Under the pieces are notes generated by a model that was not told where the DNA came from, ran no database searches, and saw nothing but the letters and a program-made list of their open reading frames with translations. A DNA stretch of 64,000 nucleotides from G963674685 sp963674685 (lineage in GTDB: Bacteria > Lernaellota > Lernaellaia > JACKCT01), in assembly GCA_963674685.2 (NCBI GenBank), contig CAXXWT010000003.1:248001-312000 (forward strand), given 5' to 3'. This document shows, one piece after another, positions 1 to 6,934 of the stretch. The stretch's first letter is position 1; every line of letters starts with the position of its first letter. Position numbers and translations under genes: made by a program.

Positions 1-775
1 GTATGGCTTCCAACACGGATGGCTTGCCGGCGTCTCCGTTGACGACCATGGACGGATCGATCGGCACACTGCCTAAAAACGGCAGATTGGCTGTGGCGGC
101 CGTCGCTTCGCCGCCGCCGGAACCGAAAATGTCGATCTGCTTTCCGCAGTGCGGGCATTTGATTCCGGCCATGTTTTCCACCAGACCGATAATGTCCATG
201 TTGACGGCCTTGCAGAAGCTGATGGATTTGCGAACGTCGGCGAGGCTGACTTCCTGCGGCGTCGTGACGAGCAGAGCCTTGGCGCTGGGCATGTTTTGCG
301 CCACGGTCAGGGGTTCGTCGCCGGTGCCCGGAGGGGAATCGACGATGAGATAATCAAGAGATCCCCAGTTCACGTCGCAGATGAACTGCCGGATGGCGCC
401 GATTTTCAGGGGGCCGCGCCAGATCACCGCGCGATTTTCCATGTCCAGAAGATTGCCGATGGAGATCACTTTCAGGTTCTTGCTGTATTCCAGCGGCTTG
501 AGATAGTTGCCGTCCTGCTTCGGTTTTTTGTGGACGGTTCCGAGCATGACGGGAATGCTGGGGCCGTGCAGATCCACGTCCATCAGACCGACTTTCTGGC
601 CGTCGTTGGCCAGGGCGACCGCCAGATTGACCGCCACGGTGGATTTGCCGACGCCGCCTTTGCCGCTCATCACGACAATGATGTTCTTGACTTTGTCCAG
701 GGCTGCTTTGATGCGCTCATCGTCAAGCTCTATTCTTTTGCTTTGAGGTTGAGCGCTGCACTGATTGTTTTCCAT
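1..775 (-). CDS. mrp: Mrp/NBP35-type Fe-S carrier ATPase (3' end cut)
   Basis: The reading frame starts at ATG 773-775 behind an AGGAG-type ribosome site (about 783-788) and stays open to base 1, so the C-terminus lies outside the window. The protein begins MENNQCSAQP and has a deviant Walker A loop GKGGVGKST at residues 38-46, the switch motif DVDLHGPSIP, the Walker B-like segment VDSPPGTGDEP, and CPHC, the paired cysteines used in Mrp/ApbC proteins to bridge a 4Fe-4S cluster. Mrp proteins are soluble dimeric scaffolds that pass Fe-S clusters to target proteins. It is the last gene of a minus-strand cluster with a NifX-like protein and two ferredoxin-MinD ATPases, the set found around the orange protein (ORP) of Desulfovibrio, where the Mrp member takes part in making the Mo-Cu cofactor. 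Family call sure; ORP role inferred from neighbours. Confidence 0.93.
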   Translation of the reverse strand, partial: MENNQCSAQPQSKRIELDDERIKAALDKVKNIIVVMSGKGGVGKSTVAVNLAVALANDGQKVGLMDVDLHGPSIPVMLGTVHKKPKQDGNYLKPLEYSKNLKVISIGNLLDMENRAVIWRGPLKIGAIRQFICDVNWGSLDYLIVDSPPGTGDEPLTVAQNMPSAKALLVTTPQEVSLADVRKSISFCKAVNMDIIGLVENMAGIKCPHCGKQIDIFGSGGGEATAATANLPFLGSVPIDPSMVVNGDAGKPSVLEAI

Positions 776-808
776 GGAAGACTCCTCTATTGGAAAAATG
801 ATTTTTGA

Positions 809-1171
809 CTACATCCAATGACCGTCTTTGTTTGCGCTTGAAGTCGGCTGGAGTTTTCCCGCTTCAAAAGCGGCGATAGCCTCCTTAACCGTACCGAACT
901 GACCAAGATACACTTTCAGGCCGGCTTGATCGAGAACCCTGAAAGCTTTGGGGCCGACGTTGCCTGTAATGACGGCTTGCGCGCCGAGTTGCGCCACGTT
1001 CTGTCCCGCCTGGATCCCGGCCCCCTGGGCTGCCTGAACATTTTGCTCATTGGAAAAAACGATGAAATCCTTGGTATCCGTATCGTACACGAAGAAGTTT
1101 TCGGCGCGGCCGAAACGGGGGTCCATCGGGGCTTCGAGTGTGTCTCCTTTGCAGGTGATAACGATTTTCAT
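809..1171 (-). CDS. NifX/NifB-like cofactor-binding protein (ORP/MTH1175 family)
   Basis: A 120-residue single-domain protein starting MKIVITCKGDTLEAPMDPRF, the typical opening of the dinitrogenase iron-molybdenum cofactor-binding fold (RNase H-like). Conserved segments are DPRFGRAENFFVYD near residue 17, the GAGIQAGQNVAQLGAQAVITG core and the GPKAF turn. Members bind metal-sulfur clusters non-covalently; the Desulfovibrio ORP holds a Mo-Cu-S cluster. It sits 33 bp before mrp and 66 bp after a MinD-ferredoxin gene. There is no nif gene in view, so a nitrogenase role is unlikely. The bound cofactor cannot be read from sequence. Confidence 0.9.
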   Translation of the reverse strand: MKIVITCKGDTLEAPMDPRFGRAENFFVYDTDTKDFIVFSNEQNVQAAQGAGIQAGQNVAQLGAQAVITGNVGPKAFRVLDQAGLKVYLGQFGTVKEAIAAFEAGKLQPTSSANKDGHWM

Positions 1172-1237
1172 TTCTCATTCCTTATCAAAGAGGTGGTTGA
1201 TTTATCCGAAATTCCAAGCTTTTACAATAAATTTCTT

Positions 1238-2122
1238 TCAATTATCCGGTTTCGTCAGGCTGGATACGAGTTCCGTGGTATTGGCCCAAACCTCCTCGAT
1301 GGCCTTGACCAGGGGACCTTCGTAAAACTCCACGACGCTTTTGCTTTGCATCATGGCGGCCACAGCCTGCGTGTCGTATGGAAGCGATCCCACGAAATGA
1401 GCGCCGTTTTGCTGGGCTTCACTGAGTATTTCACGGCTTTTTTCCGGGGCCAAATCCGACTTGTTCATGCACAGCGCCGCCGGGATTCCGAAGTGTCCGG
1501 CCAGTTCGAGCACGCGCAGCAGATCGTGCCTGCCCGAAGGCGTCGGTTCGGCGCATATCAAAATGAGATCCACGCCCGTGACCGCGGAAATCACAGGACA
1601 GCCCACGCCCGGCGGGCCGTCGATGATCACCAGATCCTTGTTTTGTTCTTCGGCGATTTCATTGGCCCTTTTACGCACCTGGGATACGAGTTTGCCCGAG
1701 TTATCCTGGCCGGCGGCCAGCGCGGCGTGGACCATGGGGCCGAAGCGCGTGGTCGACTCGAACCATTGTCCCGCGGTCTCGCGCTTGAAAATGACGGCCT
1801 GAGCCGGGCAGATGTCGAAACAGGCGCCGCATCCTTCGCACATGAGATCATTGACGGCGAAGTCGTCGCTGATCGCATCGTAGCGGCATGCGTCCAGGCA
1901 AAGACCGCATGAAGTGCAGGCCTTGGGATCGATAGTCGCCGAGAATCCGCCCGCGAAGTCATGCGTCTCATTGATGTGCGGCGTTAGTATCAGGTGCAAA
2001 TCCGCCGCGTCCACATCGCAGTCTGCCAAAACGGCGCTCTCGGCCAATGCGGCGATGGACGCCGTCAGGGTTGTTTTGCCCGTTCCGCCTTTGCCGCTGA
2101 TAATTGTAATTTGCTTTGCCAT
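1238..2122 (-). CDS. MinD-family ATPase with inserted 2x[4Fe-4S] ferredoxin domain (copy B)
   Basis: 294 residues. A deviant Walker A GKGGTGKTT lies near residue 10. A ferredoxin insert carries two cluster motifs, CTSCGLCLDACRYDA (about residues 64-78) and CEGCGACFDICPAQA (about 94-108). The ATPase fold then resumes with DGPPGVGCPVISAV and the MinD-like CAEPTPSGRHDL. The gene lies 12 bp after its paralogue, and the two share the same domain order. In the Desulfovibrio orp operon two such paralogues work with ORP and Mrp, and by analogy this pair probably supplies electrons or energy for assembly of the bound metal cluster. Cytoplasmic; no signal peptide. ATPase and ferredoxin parts are certain, the partner is inferred. 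Confidence 0.92.
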   Translation of the reverse strand: MAKQITIISGKGGTGKTTLTASIAALAESAVLADCDVDAADLHLILTPHINETHDFAGGFSATIDPKACTSCGLCLDACRYDAISDDFAVNDLMCEGCGACFDICPAQAVIFKRETAGQWFESTTRFGPMVHAALAAGQDNSGKLVSQVRKRANEIAEEQNKDLVIIDGPPGVGCPVISAVTGVDLILICAEPTPSGRHDLLRVLELAGHFGIPAALCMNKSDLAPEKSREILSEAQQNGAHFVGSLPYDTQAVAAMMQSKSVVEFYEGPLVKAIEEVWANTTELVSSLTKPDN

Positions 2123-2134
2123 GATATTTCTTTT

Positions 2135-2989
2135 CTATGCGGACTGGTTGGTTGAAGCGGCGCGCGCCAGTAGCCGTTGCCAAAGATTCACGAAAATCGC
2201 ATGCCAATCTGGAATGACGTCTACGGCGATGATCCCTTCCGCGTAGGCTTTGGCCGCGCGCCGGTCGTCGGGAATTTCCGCCAGGATTTCGATATTCTCC
2301 CTGCGGCAGTATTCGTGCACCCGATCATCTCCCAGTCCGACGCGGTTGACGACCACGCCGAAAGGAATGCCCATTCGGCGGATCATACCCACGGCCAGAG
2401 TGAGATCATGCAGACCGAAGGGCGTCGGCTCCGTCGTCATGACGCAATAGTCCGTGCCGGAAACGGAGTTGACCACCGGGCAGGAAGTGCCGGGAGGGGC
2501 GTCGAGGATGACCAGTTCGTCTTTTGCGACGGCGCGCTTGACGGCTCGAATCAGGGGAGGACTCATGGCTTCGCCAATGTTGATGCGTCCTCCGACAAAG
2601 CGGACGCCGTCGGCGCGTCCCGTCTCGATGACGCCGATGGGCCTTTCGATTTCATAAATAGCATCTTCCGGGCACGCCAAAACGCACGCTCCGCAGCCGT
2701 GGCACAGTTCGTCGAAAACCATGACGTGTCCGGGAAGGACCGCCAGAGCGTTAAAGCGGCATTTATCCTGGCATACGCCGCAGGAATTGCATTTGGCGTC
2801 GTCGACGCGCGCGACTTTTACGGAGTGATCCTTCGTTTCGTCAATAGTTGGTTTTAGGTATAGATGGCCGTTGGGAGCCTCCACGTCACAGTCGGCGTAA
2901 GTGACGTCTTTGGCGGCGATGCGCGCCAGGTTTACGGCAATCGTCGTTTTACCGACGCCGCCTTTGCCGGAGGCGATACTGATTTGCAC
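2135..2989 (-). CDS. MinD-family ATPase with inserted 2x[4Fe-4S] ferredoxin domain (copy A)
   Basis: 284 residues, paralogue of the next gene downstream. Walker A GKGGVGKTT near residue 9, DCDVEAPNGHLYLKP, then ferredoxin motifs CNSCGVCQDKCRFNA (about 67-81) and CHGCGACVLACPEDA (about 96-110), then DAPPGTSCPVVNSVSG and TTEPTPFGLHDL. Paired genes of this type are usual in the ORP (MTH1175-like) gene neighbourhood, and two different copies suggest a heterodimer. The 60-bp gap before the DUF5320-like gene keeps it in the same minus-strand transcription unit. Confidence 0.92.
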   Translation of the reverse strand: MQISIASGKGGVGKTTIAVNLARIAAKDVTYADCDVEAPNGHLYLKPTIDETKDHSVKVARVDDAKCNSCGVCQDKCRFNALAVLPGHVMVFDELCHGCGACVLACPEDAIYEIERPIGVIETGRADGVRFVGGRINIGEAMSPPLIRAVKRAVAKDELVILDAPPGTSCPVVNSVSGTDYCVMTTEPTPFGLHDLTLAVGMIRRMGIPFGVVVNRVGLGDDRVHEYCRRENIEILAEIPDDRRAAKAYAEGIIAVDVIPDWHAIFVNLWQRLLARAASTNQSA

Positions 2990-3049
2990 GGATTGTACTC
3001 CTTGAAAACGGATTTCCCCGCGATATTTTTATAATCCCATGAGGAAGCT

Positions 3050-3403
3050 TTATTCCCCGGTTCCTTTTTCGAGTTCGTTAAGACGCCTTTGAATGTCGTC
3101 CATCGCCGCGCGATGTTGTTTCAATTGCGCGTTGAGAACTTTGATCTCCTGGCTCGCGTTGAGCGGTTGCTCATCGGCCGGAGTCAGGGGGGATTGCCAT
3201 GCTTGTCCGGCGCCCCATCCAAATCCACGTCCGCGTCCGTGACCGCCGCCCCATCCGAAACCGCCGCCGCGTCCACCGCGAAATCCTCGGCCCCAGCCAT
3301 AACCCTGGGTGCGGGGGCCGTTCTGATAACCTGTGCAATATCCCATTCCGCGACCGCTCATGGGGCCGTCGCCCATCGGCCCGCTTCCATCGAATCCTGG
3401 CAT
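3050..3403 (-). CDS. DUF5320-like Gly-rich small protein
   Basis: 117 residues opening MPGFDGSGPMGDGPMSGRGM, the signature of DUF5320 proteins that accompany NifX/ORP and ferredoxin-MinD genes. A Gly/Arg/Trp-rich middle (about residues 35-70) is followed by a predicted helical coiled C-terminus (residues 80-115: LNASQEIKVLNAQLKQHRAA). A ribosome site GGAGAA precedes the ATG. One Cys only (residue 23), so it is not an obvious cluster protein by itself. Function unknown; the context ties it to the Mo/Fe-S cluster genes downstream. The tail of the preceding regulator gene starts with a related MPGMDGTGP segment. Confidence 0.82.
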   Translation of the reverse strand: MPGFDGSGPMGDGPMSGRGMGYCTGYQNGPRTQGYGWGRGFRGGRGGGFGWGGGHGRGRGFGWGAGQAWQSPLTPADEQPLNASQEIKVLNAQLKQHRAAMDDIQRRLNELEKGTGE

Positions 3404-3617
3404 GACTATTCTCCTTTATACGTAGTGGTTAGTGCAGCTATCGGCCCTTTAGCCTGATCATTCATGGTAAAAGGATGAAGGAGGAAAAAGGGAGGATGAA
3501 TCGCAAAACGCGGGCAGCTTGCATGCGTAAGAGTCGCGGTTGGAAACCTCTCCTACGTTCCGCATTCTCCATTCCGAGTTCCGCATTCAAAATTCCTCCT
3601 TCACCCTTCACCATTTT

Positions 3618-3863
3618 TTAGTTTGAATCGTCGGAATCGTCGCCGCGGTTGCGATTTCCCTGGCCGCCTGCGTTGCCTTGGCCTTGACCCTGGCCTCGCT
3701 GACCCTGGCCCTGTCCTTGACCTCGGCCTTGACCCATGCCTCGGCCCTGGCCCCGGCCTCGTCCCTGGCCCATGCCTCGGCCCTGTCCGCCTCCGCAACG
3801 GCCCATGCCACGACCGCCGCCGCGGCCTTTGCCGTCAGGTCCCGTTCCATCCATTCCCGGCAT
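3618..3863 (-). other. Possible internal translation start: separate DUF5320-like product inside DUF134 gene
   Basis: Inside the DUF134 frame, ATG 3861-3863 (MPGMDGTGPDGKG) is preceded by GGGAGG at 3870-3875 with a 6-nt spacer, a near-ideal ribosome site. The codons forming that site encode only a short linker (EGRQT). This looks like a former gene start retained after fusion, and could still give an 81-residue product in the same frame. Not proven by sequence. Confidence 0.45.
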
Positions 3864-4202
3864 TGTCTGCCTCCCTTCCGTTGTCGAATCATTGACGCTG
3901 TCGATATCTTCAGGCGCCGCGGAGCCGTCGAGTAATTCAAGCATGACGCCGTCCAGTATGGCGCCGATGACCTTTTTACGTGCGTCTTTGACGGTTCGCT
4001 GGATTGTCCCCCGGCTTACGTGCATGCGTTCGCCGGCCTCGTCCTGCGTGAGACCTTCGACATCGCAAAGGCGAAGCGCTTCCAGTTCGTCCTCACGCAC
4101 TACCACAATATCCAGTTTACTGGCCGGAATGCCGCGCGGTTTGTATATGCGCCGTCCCCAGTTGCATTGGCATCGTCGGAATTTTCTTGGTCTCGGGCTC
4201 AT
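3618..4202 (-). CDS. DUF134 HTH regulator fused to Gly/Arg/Gln-rich DUF5320-like tail
   Basis: Start taken at ATG 4200-4202 (MSPRPRKFRRCQ), where GGAGG lies 6 nt upstream and where DUF134 proteins normally begin; an upstream in-frame ATG falls inside an operator palindrome and is rejected. Residues 1-100 are the DUF134 domain: a Cys-containing N-terminus, then the sigma-like helix-turn-helix LTQDEAGERMHVSRGTIQRT. The last 80 residues (from MPGMDGTGPDGKG) are a low-complexity run of GQGRG units ending in DDSDDSN. That tail resembles the start of the DUF5320-like protein encoded next. The first gene of the ORP-like cluster, it probably represses its own promoter. HTH call good; ligand unknown. 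Confidence 0.85.
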   Translation of the reverse strand: MSPRPRKFRRCQCNWGRRIYKPRGIPASKLDIVVVREDELEALRLCDVEGLTQDEAGERMHVSRGTIQRTVKDARKKVIGAILDGVMLELLDGSAAPEDIDSVNDSTTEGRQTMPGMDGTGPDGKGRGGGRGMGRCGGGQGRGMGQGRGRGQGRGMGQGRGQGQGQGQRGQGQGQGNAGGQGNRNRGDDSDDSN

Positions 4203-4222
4203 GGCTGCCTCCTTGGGCATAA

Positions 4223-4269
4223 TGTGCATATGCACAAAACAATGTCAAGGGGAAAAGTGCATATGATAC
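4223..4269 (-). promoter_or_regulatory. Promoter and twin operator of the DUF134/ORP-like operon
   Basis: A perfect 14-bp palindrome TGTGCATATGCACA covers 4223-4236, and a second, partly matching copy GTGCATATGATAC covers 4257-4269. Between them, on the minus strand, is TTGACA (4243-4248) as a -35 box, with a weak -10 CATTAT near 4219-4224. The first palindrome would therefore sit between -35 and -10 and the second just upstream of -35. This arrangement fits repression, most simply by the DUF134 protein encoded directly downstream. Confidence 0.6.
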
Positions 4270-4302
4270 GTAAACTCTCATGCGCGGCTTTTGTTTTCAA
4301 GC

Positions 4303-4357
4303 TTGACAAATTTGAATGCGGGAATATATTAGCAATTGTCTACCAATATAGTAGACA
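4303..4357 (+). promoter_or_regulatory. Promoter and Rrf2-type inverted-repeat operator of rrf2-cysK-cysE
   Basis: TTGACA at 4303-4308 and TATATT at 4325-4330 are separated by 16 bp, a strong sigma-70-like promoter. Just downstream, TGTCTAC (4337-4343) and GTAGACA (4351-4357) form a perfect inverted repeat with a 7-bp spacer, overlapping the expected transcription start. Rrf2 regulators such as IscR and CymR bind sites of this general size. The position suggests autorepression by the Rrf2 protein and thereby control of cysteine synthesis. Confidence 0.7.
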
Positions 4358-4410
4358 TAAGGAAAGCAGCGATAAATATTGAGAAATATTTCCGAAAATG
4401 AGGTTAGAAA

Positions 4411-4851
4411 ATGAAGGTTTCGACAAAAGGACGCTATGGGCTTCGGGTTATGCTTGAATTGGCGTTGTATTACGGCAAGGGCCCGGCGATCATGGCCGAG
4501 ATCGAAAAAACTCAAGGGATTTCCCGAAAATATATGCACTCCATTCTCACAACGCTGAAATCCGCCGGCCTGGTGCGCGCCATTCGGGGCGCGGGAGGAG
4601 GTTTCGTTCTGGCGAAAGAACCTAAAGAGATTAACGTTCATGAAATCGTCGAAGCGCTGGAAGGTCCGTTTGATTTTACCGAATGCGTCGGCAGCGAATC
4701 CTTTTGTGATAAATCCCAAGAGTGCGTGACAAGGGATGTCTGGAATGACGTGGGACGGGCTGTCAAAGAAGTCTTGACCAAAACAAAGCTGGATGAGCTT
4801 GTCAGGCGGCACGAGGAAAAAAGCACAAAACCGGACATGTTTTATATATAA
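4411..4851 (+). CDS. Rrf2-family regulator, probable Fe-S sensor of cysteine synthesis
   Basis: 146 residues with the Rrf2 winged helix-turn-helix: MKVSTKGRYGLRVMLELALY start, recognition region QGISRKYMHSILTTLKSAGL, and the wing VRAIRGAGGGFVLAKEP. Three cysteines, C92, C99 and C105, occupy the position of the IscR [2Fe-2S] ligands (C92/C98/C104 in E. coli), followed by VTRDVW where IscR has a similar stretch; the first spacing is one residue longer. It could thus sense Fe-S status, or act as a CymR-like cysteine regulator. The gene lies 34 bp before cysK in one transcript, behind a promoter with an inverted repeat. Family sure, signal unknown. Confidence 0.93.
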   Translation: MKVSTKGRYGLRVMLELALYYGKGPAIMAEIEKTQGISRKYMHSILTTLKSAGLVRAIRGAGGGFVLAKEPKEINVHEIVEALEGPFDFTECVGSESFCDKSQECVTRDVWNDVGRAVKEVLTKTKLDELVRRHEEKSTKPDMFYI

Positions 4852-4885
4852 CAATCCCCGCATTCGATTGCGGGTTGAAAGGTCA

Positions 4886-5824
4886 ATGAAAATGGCTATA
4901 GCAAACAACATAACGCAGCTTATCGGTAATACTCCGCTAGTAAGGCTGAATAAATTCGGAGCGGGACTGCCCGGCGATATCCTCGTAAAGCTGGAAAGCT
5001 TCAATCCCGCGTCCAGCGTCAAGGATAGAATCGGCCTGAGCCTGATCGAGGCCGCGGAGCGTGACGGGCTTATTAAGGAAGACACCATCCTCCTTGAAGC
5101 GACCAGCGGCAATACGGGTATCGGCATGGCGTTCGTGGGCGCCGCGAAGGGCTATAAGGTGGCCCTGGTCATGCCGGACACCATGAGCGTGGAACGCAGG
5201 AAAATGCTCAAGGCGTTCGGAGCGGAACTGATCCTGACGCCGGGATCGGAAGGAATGCCCGGAGCCATCAAGAAAGCCGAGGAAATGGCGGCGGCGGATT
5301 CCCGATATCTCATCTTGCAGCAATTCAACAACCCGGCCAATCCCGACGTCCATCGAAAAACTACGGCCATGGAAATCTGGAACGACACGGGAGGCAAAGT
5401 GGATATCTTGGTCGCCGGCGTGGGAACCGGCGGAACCATCTCCGGGATCGGCGAAGCGCTCAAAAGACTCAAACCAAGCGTGAAGATCATCGCCGTGGAG
5501 CCGGAGGATTCTCCTGTGCTTTCCGGCGGGAAACCGGGTCCGCACAAGATTCAGGGAATCGGCGCGGGTTTTATCCCGAAAAATTACGATCCGAACGTCG
5601 TCGATGAAATCATCAAGGTCAAAAGCGACGACGCGGGGCTCATGTCCCGGAAACTGGCGAAGCAGGAGGGAATTTTGGCGGGGATTTCGTCCGGAGCAGC
5701 GCTGTGGGCCGCCGCAGGCGCCGCCAAAAATCCCGACAACAAGGGAAAAATGATTGTCGCCTTACTTCCCGACACGGGGGAACGCTATTTAAGCACGTGG
5801 CTGTTCGAGGACGCCGATGACTGA
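4886..5824 (+). CDS. cysK: Cysteine synthase A (O-acetylserine sulfhydrylase)
   Basis: Start placed at ATG 4886 (MKMAIANNITQLIGNTPLVR), after AAAGG; a longer in-frame extension overlaps the Rrf2 gene and lacks homology. 312 residues, the normal CysK size. PLP lysine K46 lies in NPASSVKDRIG, the substrate loop is TSGNTGIGMAF, the phosphate-binding loop GVGTGGTISG, and the C-terminal end is DTGERYLSTWLF. It joins sulfide to O-acetylserine to give cysteine and acetate. The product of the following cysE gene supplies O-acetylserine; the genes overlap by 8 bp, so they are likely translationally coupled. Confidence 0.97.
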   Translation: MKMAIANNITQLIGNTPLVRLNKFGAGLPGDILVKLESFNPASSVKDRIGLSLIEAAERDGLIKEDTILLEATSGNTGIGMAFVGAAKGYKVALVMPDTMSVERRKMLKAFGAELILTPGSEGMPGAIKKAEEMAAADSRYLILQQFNNPANPDVHRKTTAMEIWNDTGGKVDILVAGVGTGGTISGIGEALKRLKPSVKIIAVEPEDSPVLSGGKPGPHKIQGIGAGFIPKNYDPNVVDEIIKVKSDDAGLMSRKLAKQEGILAGISSGAALWAAAGAAKNPDNKGKMIVALLPDTGERYLSTWLFEDADD

Positions 5825-6782
5825 TCACAAGCACCATCACCGAGGCGATATCGCCAGGGAAAACAGCAATCGAGTTGAATCGCTCACGCGGACCGTTGAT
5901 AAATTATGCGAAGTCGGCAACGGCGAGGCGGGATCGGCGGTCAGCCAATTGCGCAAGCAGCCTTTGCCTTCCCGAATCGTCGTGGCGGAGATGATCGAAA
6001 CGCTTCGCTCCGTACTATTTCCCGGTTATTTCGGCGGCTCGGATATCAGCGAGGACAACATTCGCTTTCACGTCGGCTCAAGGCTCGACAAAGTGCAACA
6101 CGTCATCGAGGAGCAAGTGAAGCGCGGGCTTTGTTTCACATGCACACAGCACGTCACGCAGTGCCCGCAATGCAGCGCCAACGCCGTGGAAATCACGAGG
6201 GTATTTATCTCCAAGCTGCCCGAAGTGCGCGCGATGCTCGCCACGGACGCGCAGGCCGCTTACGAAGGCGACCCGGCGGCCACGAGCGCCGACGAGGCGA
6301 TTTTCTGTTATCCGGGCATGACGGCGATCACGAACTATCGTCTGGCGCATGAGCTTTTTCATCTGGACGTGCCGATCATTCCGAGAATGATCACGGAACA
6401 CGCGCACAGTATTACAGGGATCGACATTCATCCCGGCGCCGAGATCGGCAAAAGCTTTTTTATCGATCACGGCACCGGCGTGGTCATCGGTGAAACCACC
6501 GTCATCGGCGAAAACGTGAGGTTATATCAGGGCGTCACGCTGGGCGCGAAAAGCTTTCCGCTGGATGAGGACGGCAATCCCATCAAGGGGATTAAAAGGC
6601 ATCCCAACGTCGAAGACGGCGTGGTCATATATTCCGGCGCCACGATTCTCGGCGCGGTCACCATCGGCAAAGGCACGTCCATCGGCGGAAATGTCTGGCT
6701 CACGCGATCCGTCCCTCCGGGCAGCCGCATCACGCAGGCGCATATCAGGCGGGAATTGTTCGAGAACGGCTCCGGGATATAG
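5817..6782 (+). CDS. cysE: Serine O-acetyltransferase (EpsC/SatA type)
   Basis: 321 residues. The C-terminal part (about 190-310) is a left-handed beta-helix of hexapeptide repeats with the catalytic/CoA region DIHPGAEIGKSFFIDHGTGV, GETTVIGENVRLYQGVTLGA and the KRHPNVEDGVVIYSGATILG turn. The long N-terminal helical domain and the segment CFTCTQHVTQCPQC (about 106-119) mark the longer EpsC-like group, in which a cysteine-rich stretch at this site is common. It acetylates serine to O-acetylserine for CysK. Overlap of 8 bp with cysK indicates coupled translation. No TPR or other additions. Confidence 0.95.
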   Translation: MTDHKHHHRGDIARENSNRVESLTRTVDKLCEVGNGEAGSAVSQLRKQPLPSRIVVAEMIETLRSVLFPGYFGGSDISEDNIRFHVGSRLDKVQHVIEEQVKRGLCFTCTQHVTQCPQCSANAVEITRVFISKLPEVRAMLATDAQAAYEGDPAATSADEAIFCYPGMTAITNYRLAHELFHLDVPIIPRMITEHAHSITGIDIHPGAEIGKSFFIDHGTGVVIGETTVIGENVRLYQGVTLGAKSFPLDEDGNPIKGIKRHPNVEDGVVIYSGATILGAVTIGKGTSIGGNVWLTRSVPPGSRITQAHIRRELFENGSGI

Positions 6783-6934
6783 CTGATATCTTCTGCAACA
6801 CGCGCCAGCGCGAGAAAATATCGCCCCTTTGTTGTCATTAAATTACATTCGATGATATAAGCGACTGCGTTCGATGCGCCTTCGCACAGATAAGAAAATA
6901 TACAAGCAAAAAGCTTACTGTTTTTTTAAAGGAA

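Noticed and set aside
3..808. Plus-strand reading frames at the window start
   Set aside because: They are antisense to the Mrp gene, which has clear motifs and a ribosome site on the minus strand.
809..1171. Nitrogenase accessory role for the NifX-like gene
   Set aside because: No nif structural or assembly genes are present; the ORP-type neighbours explain it better.
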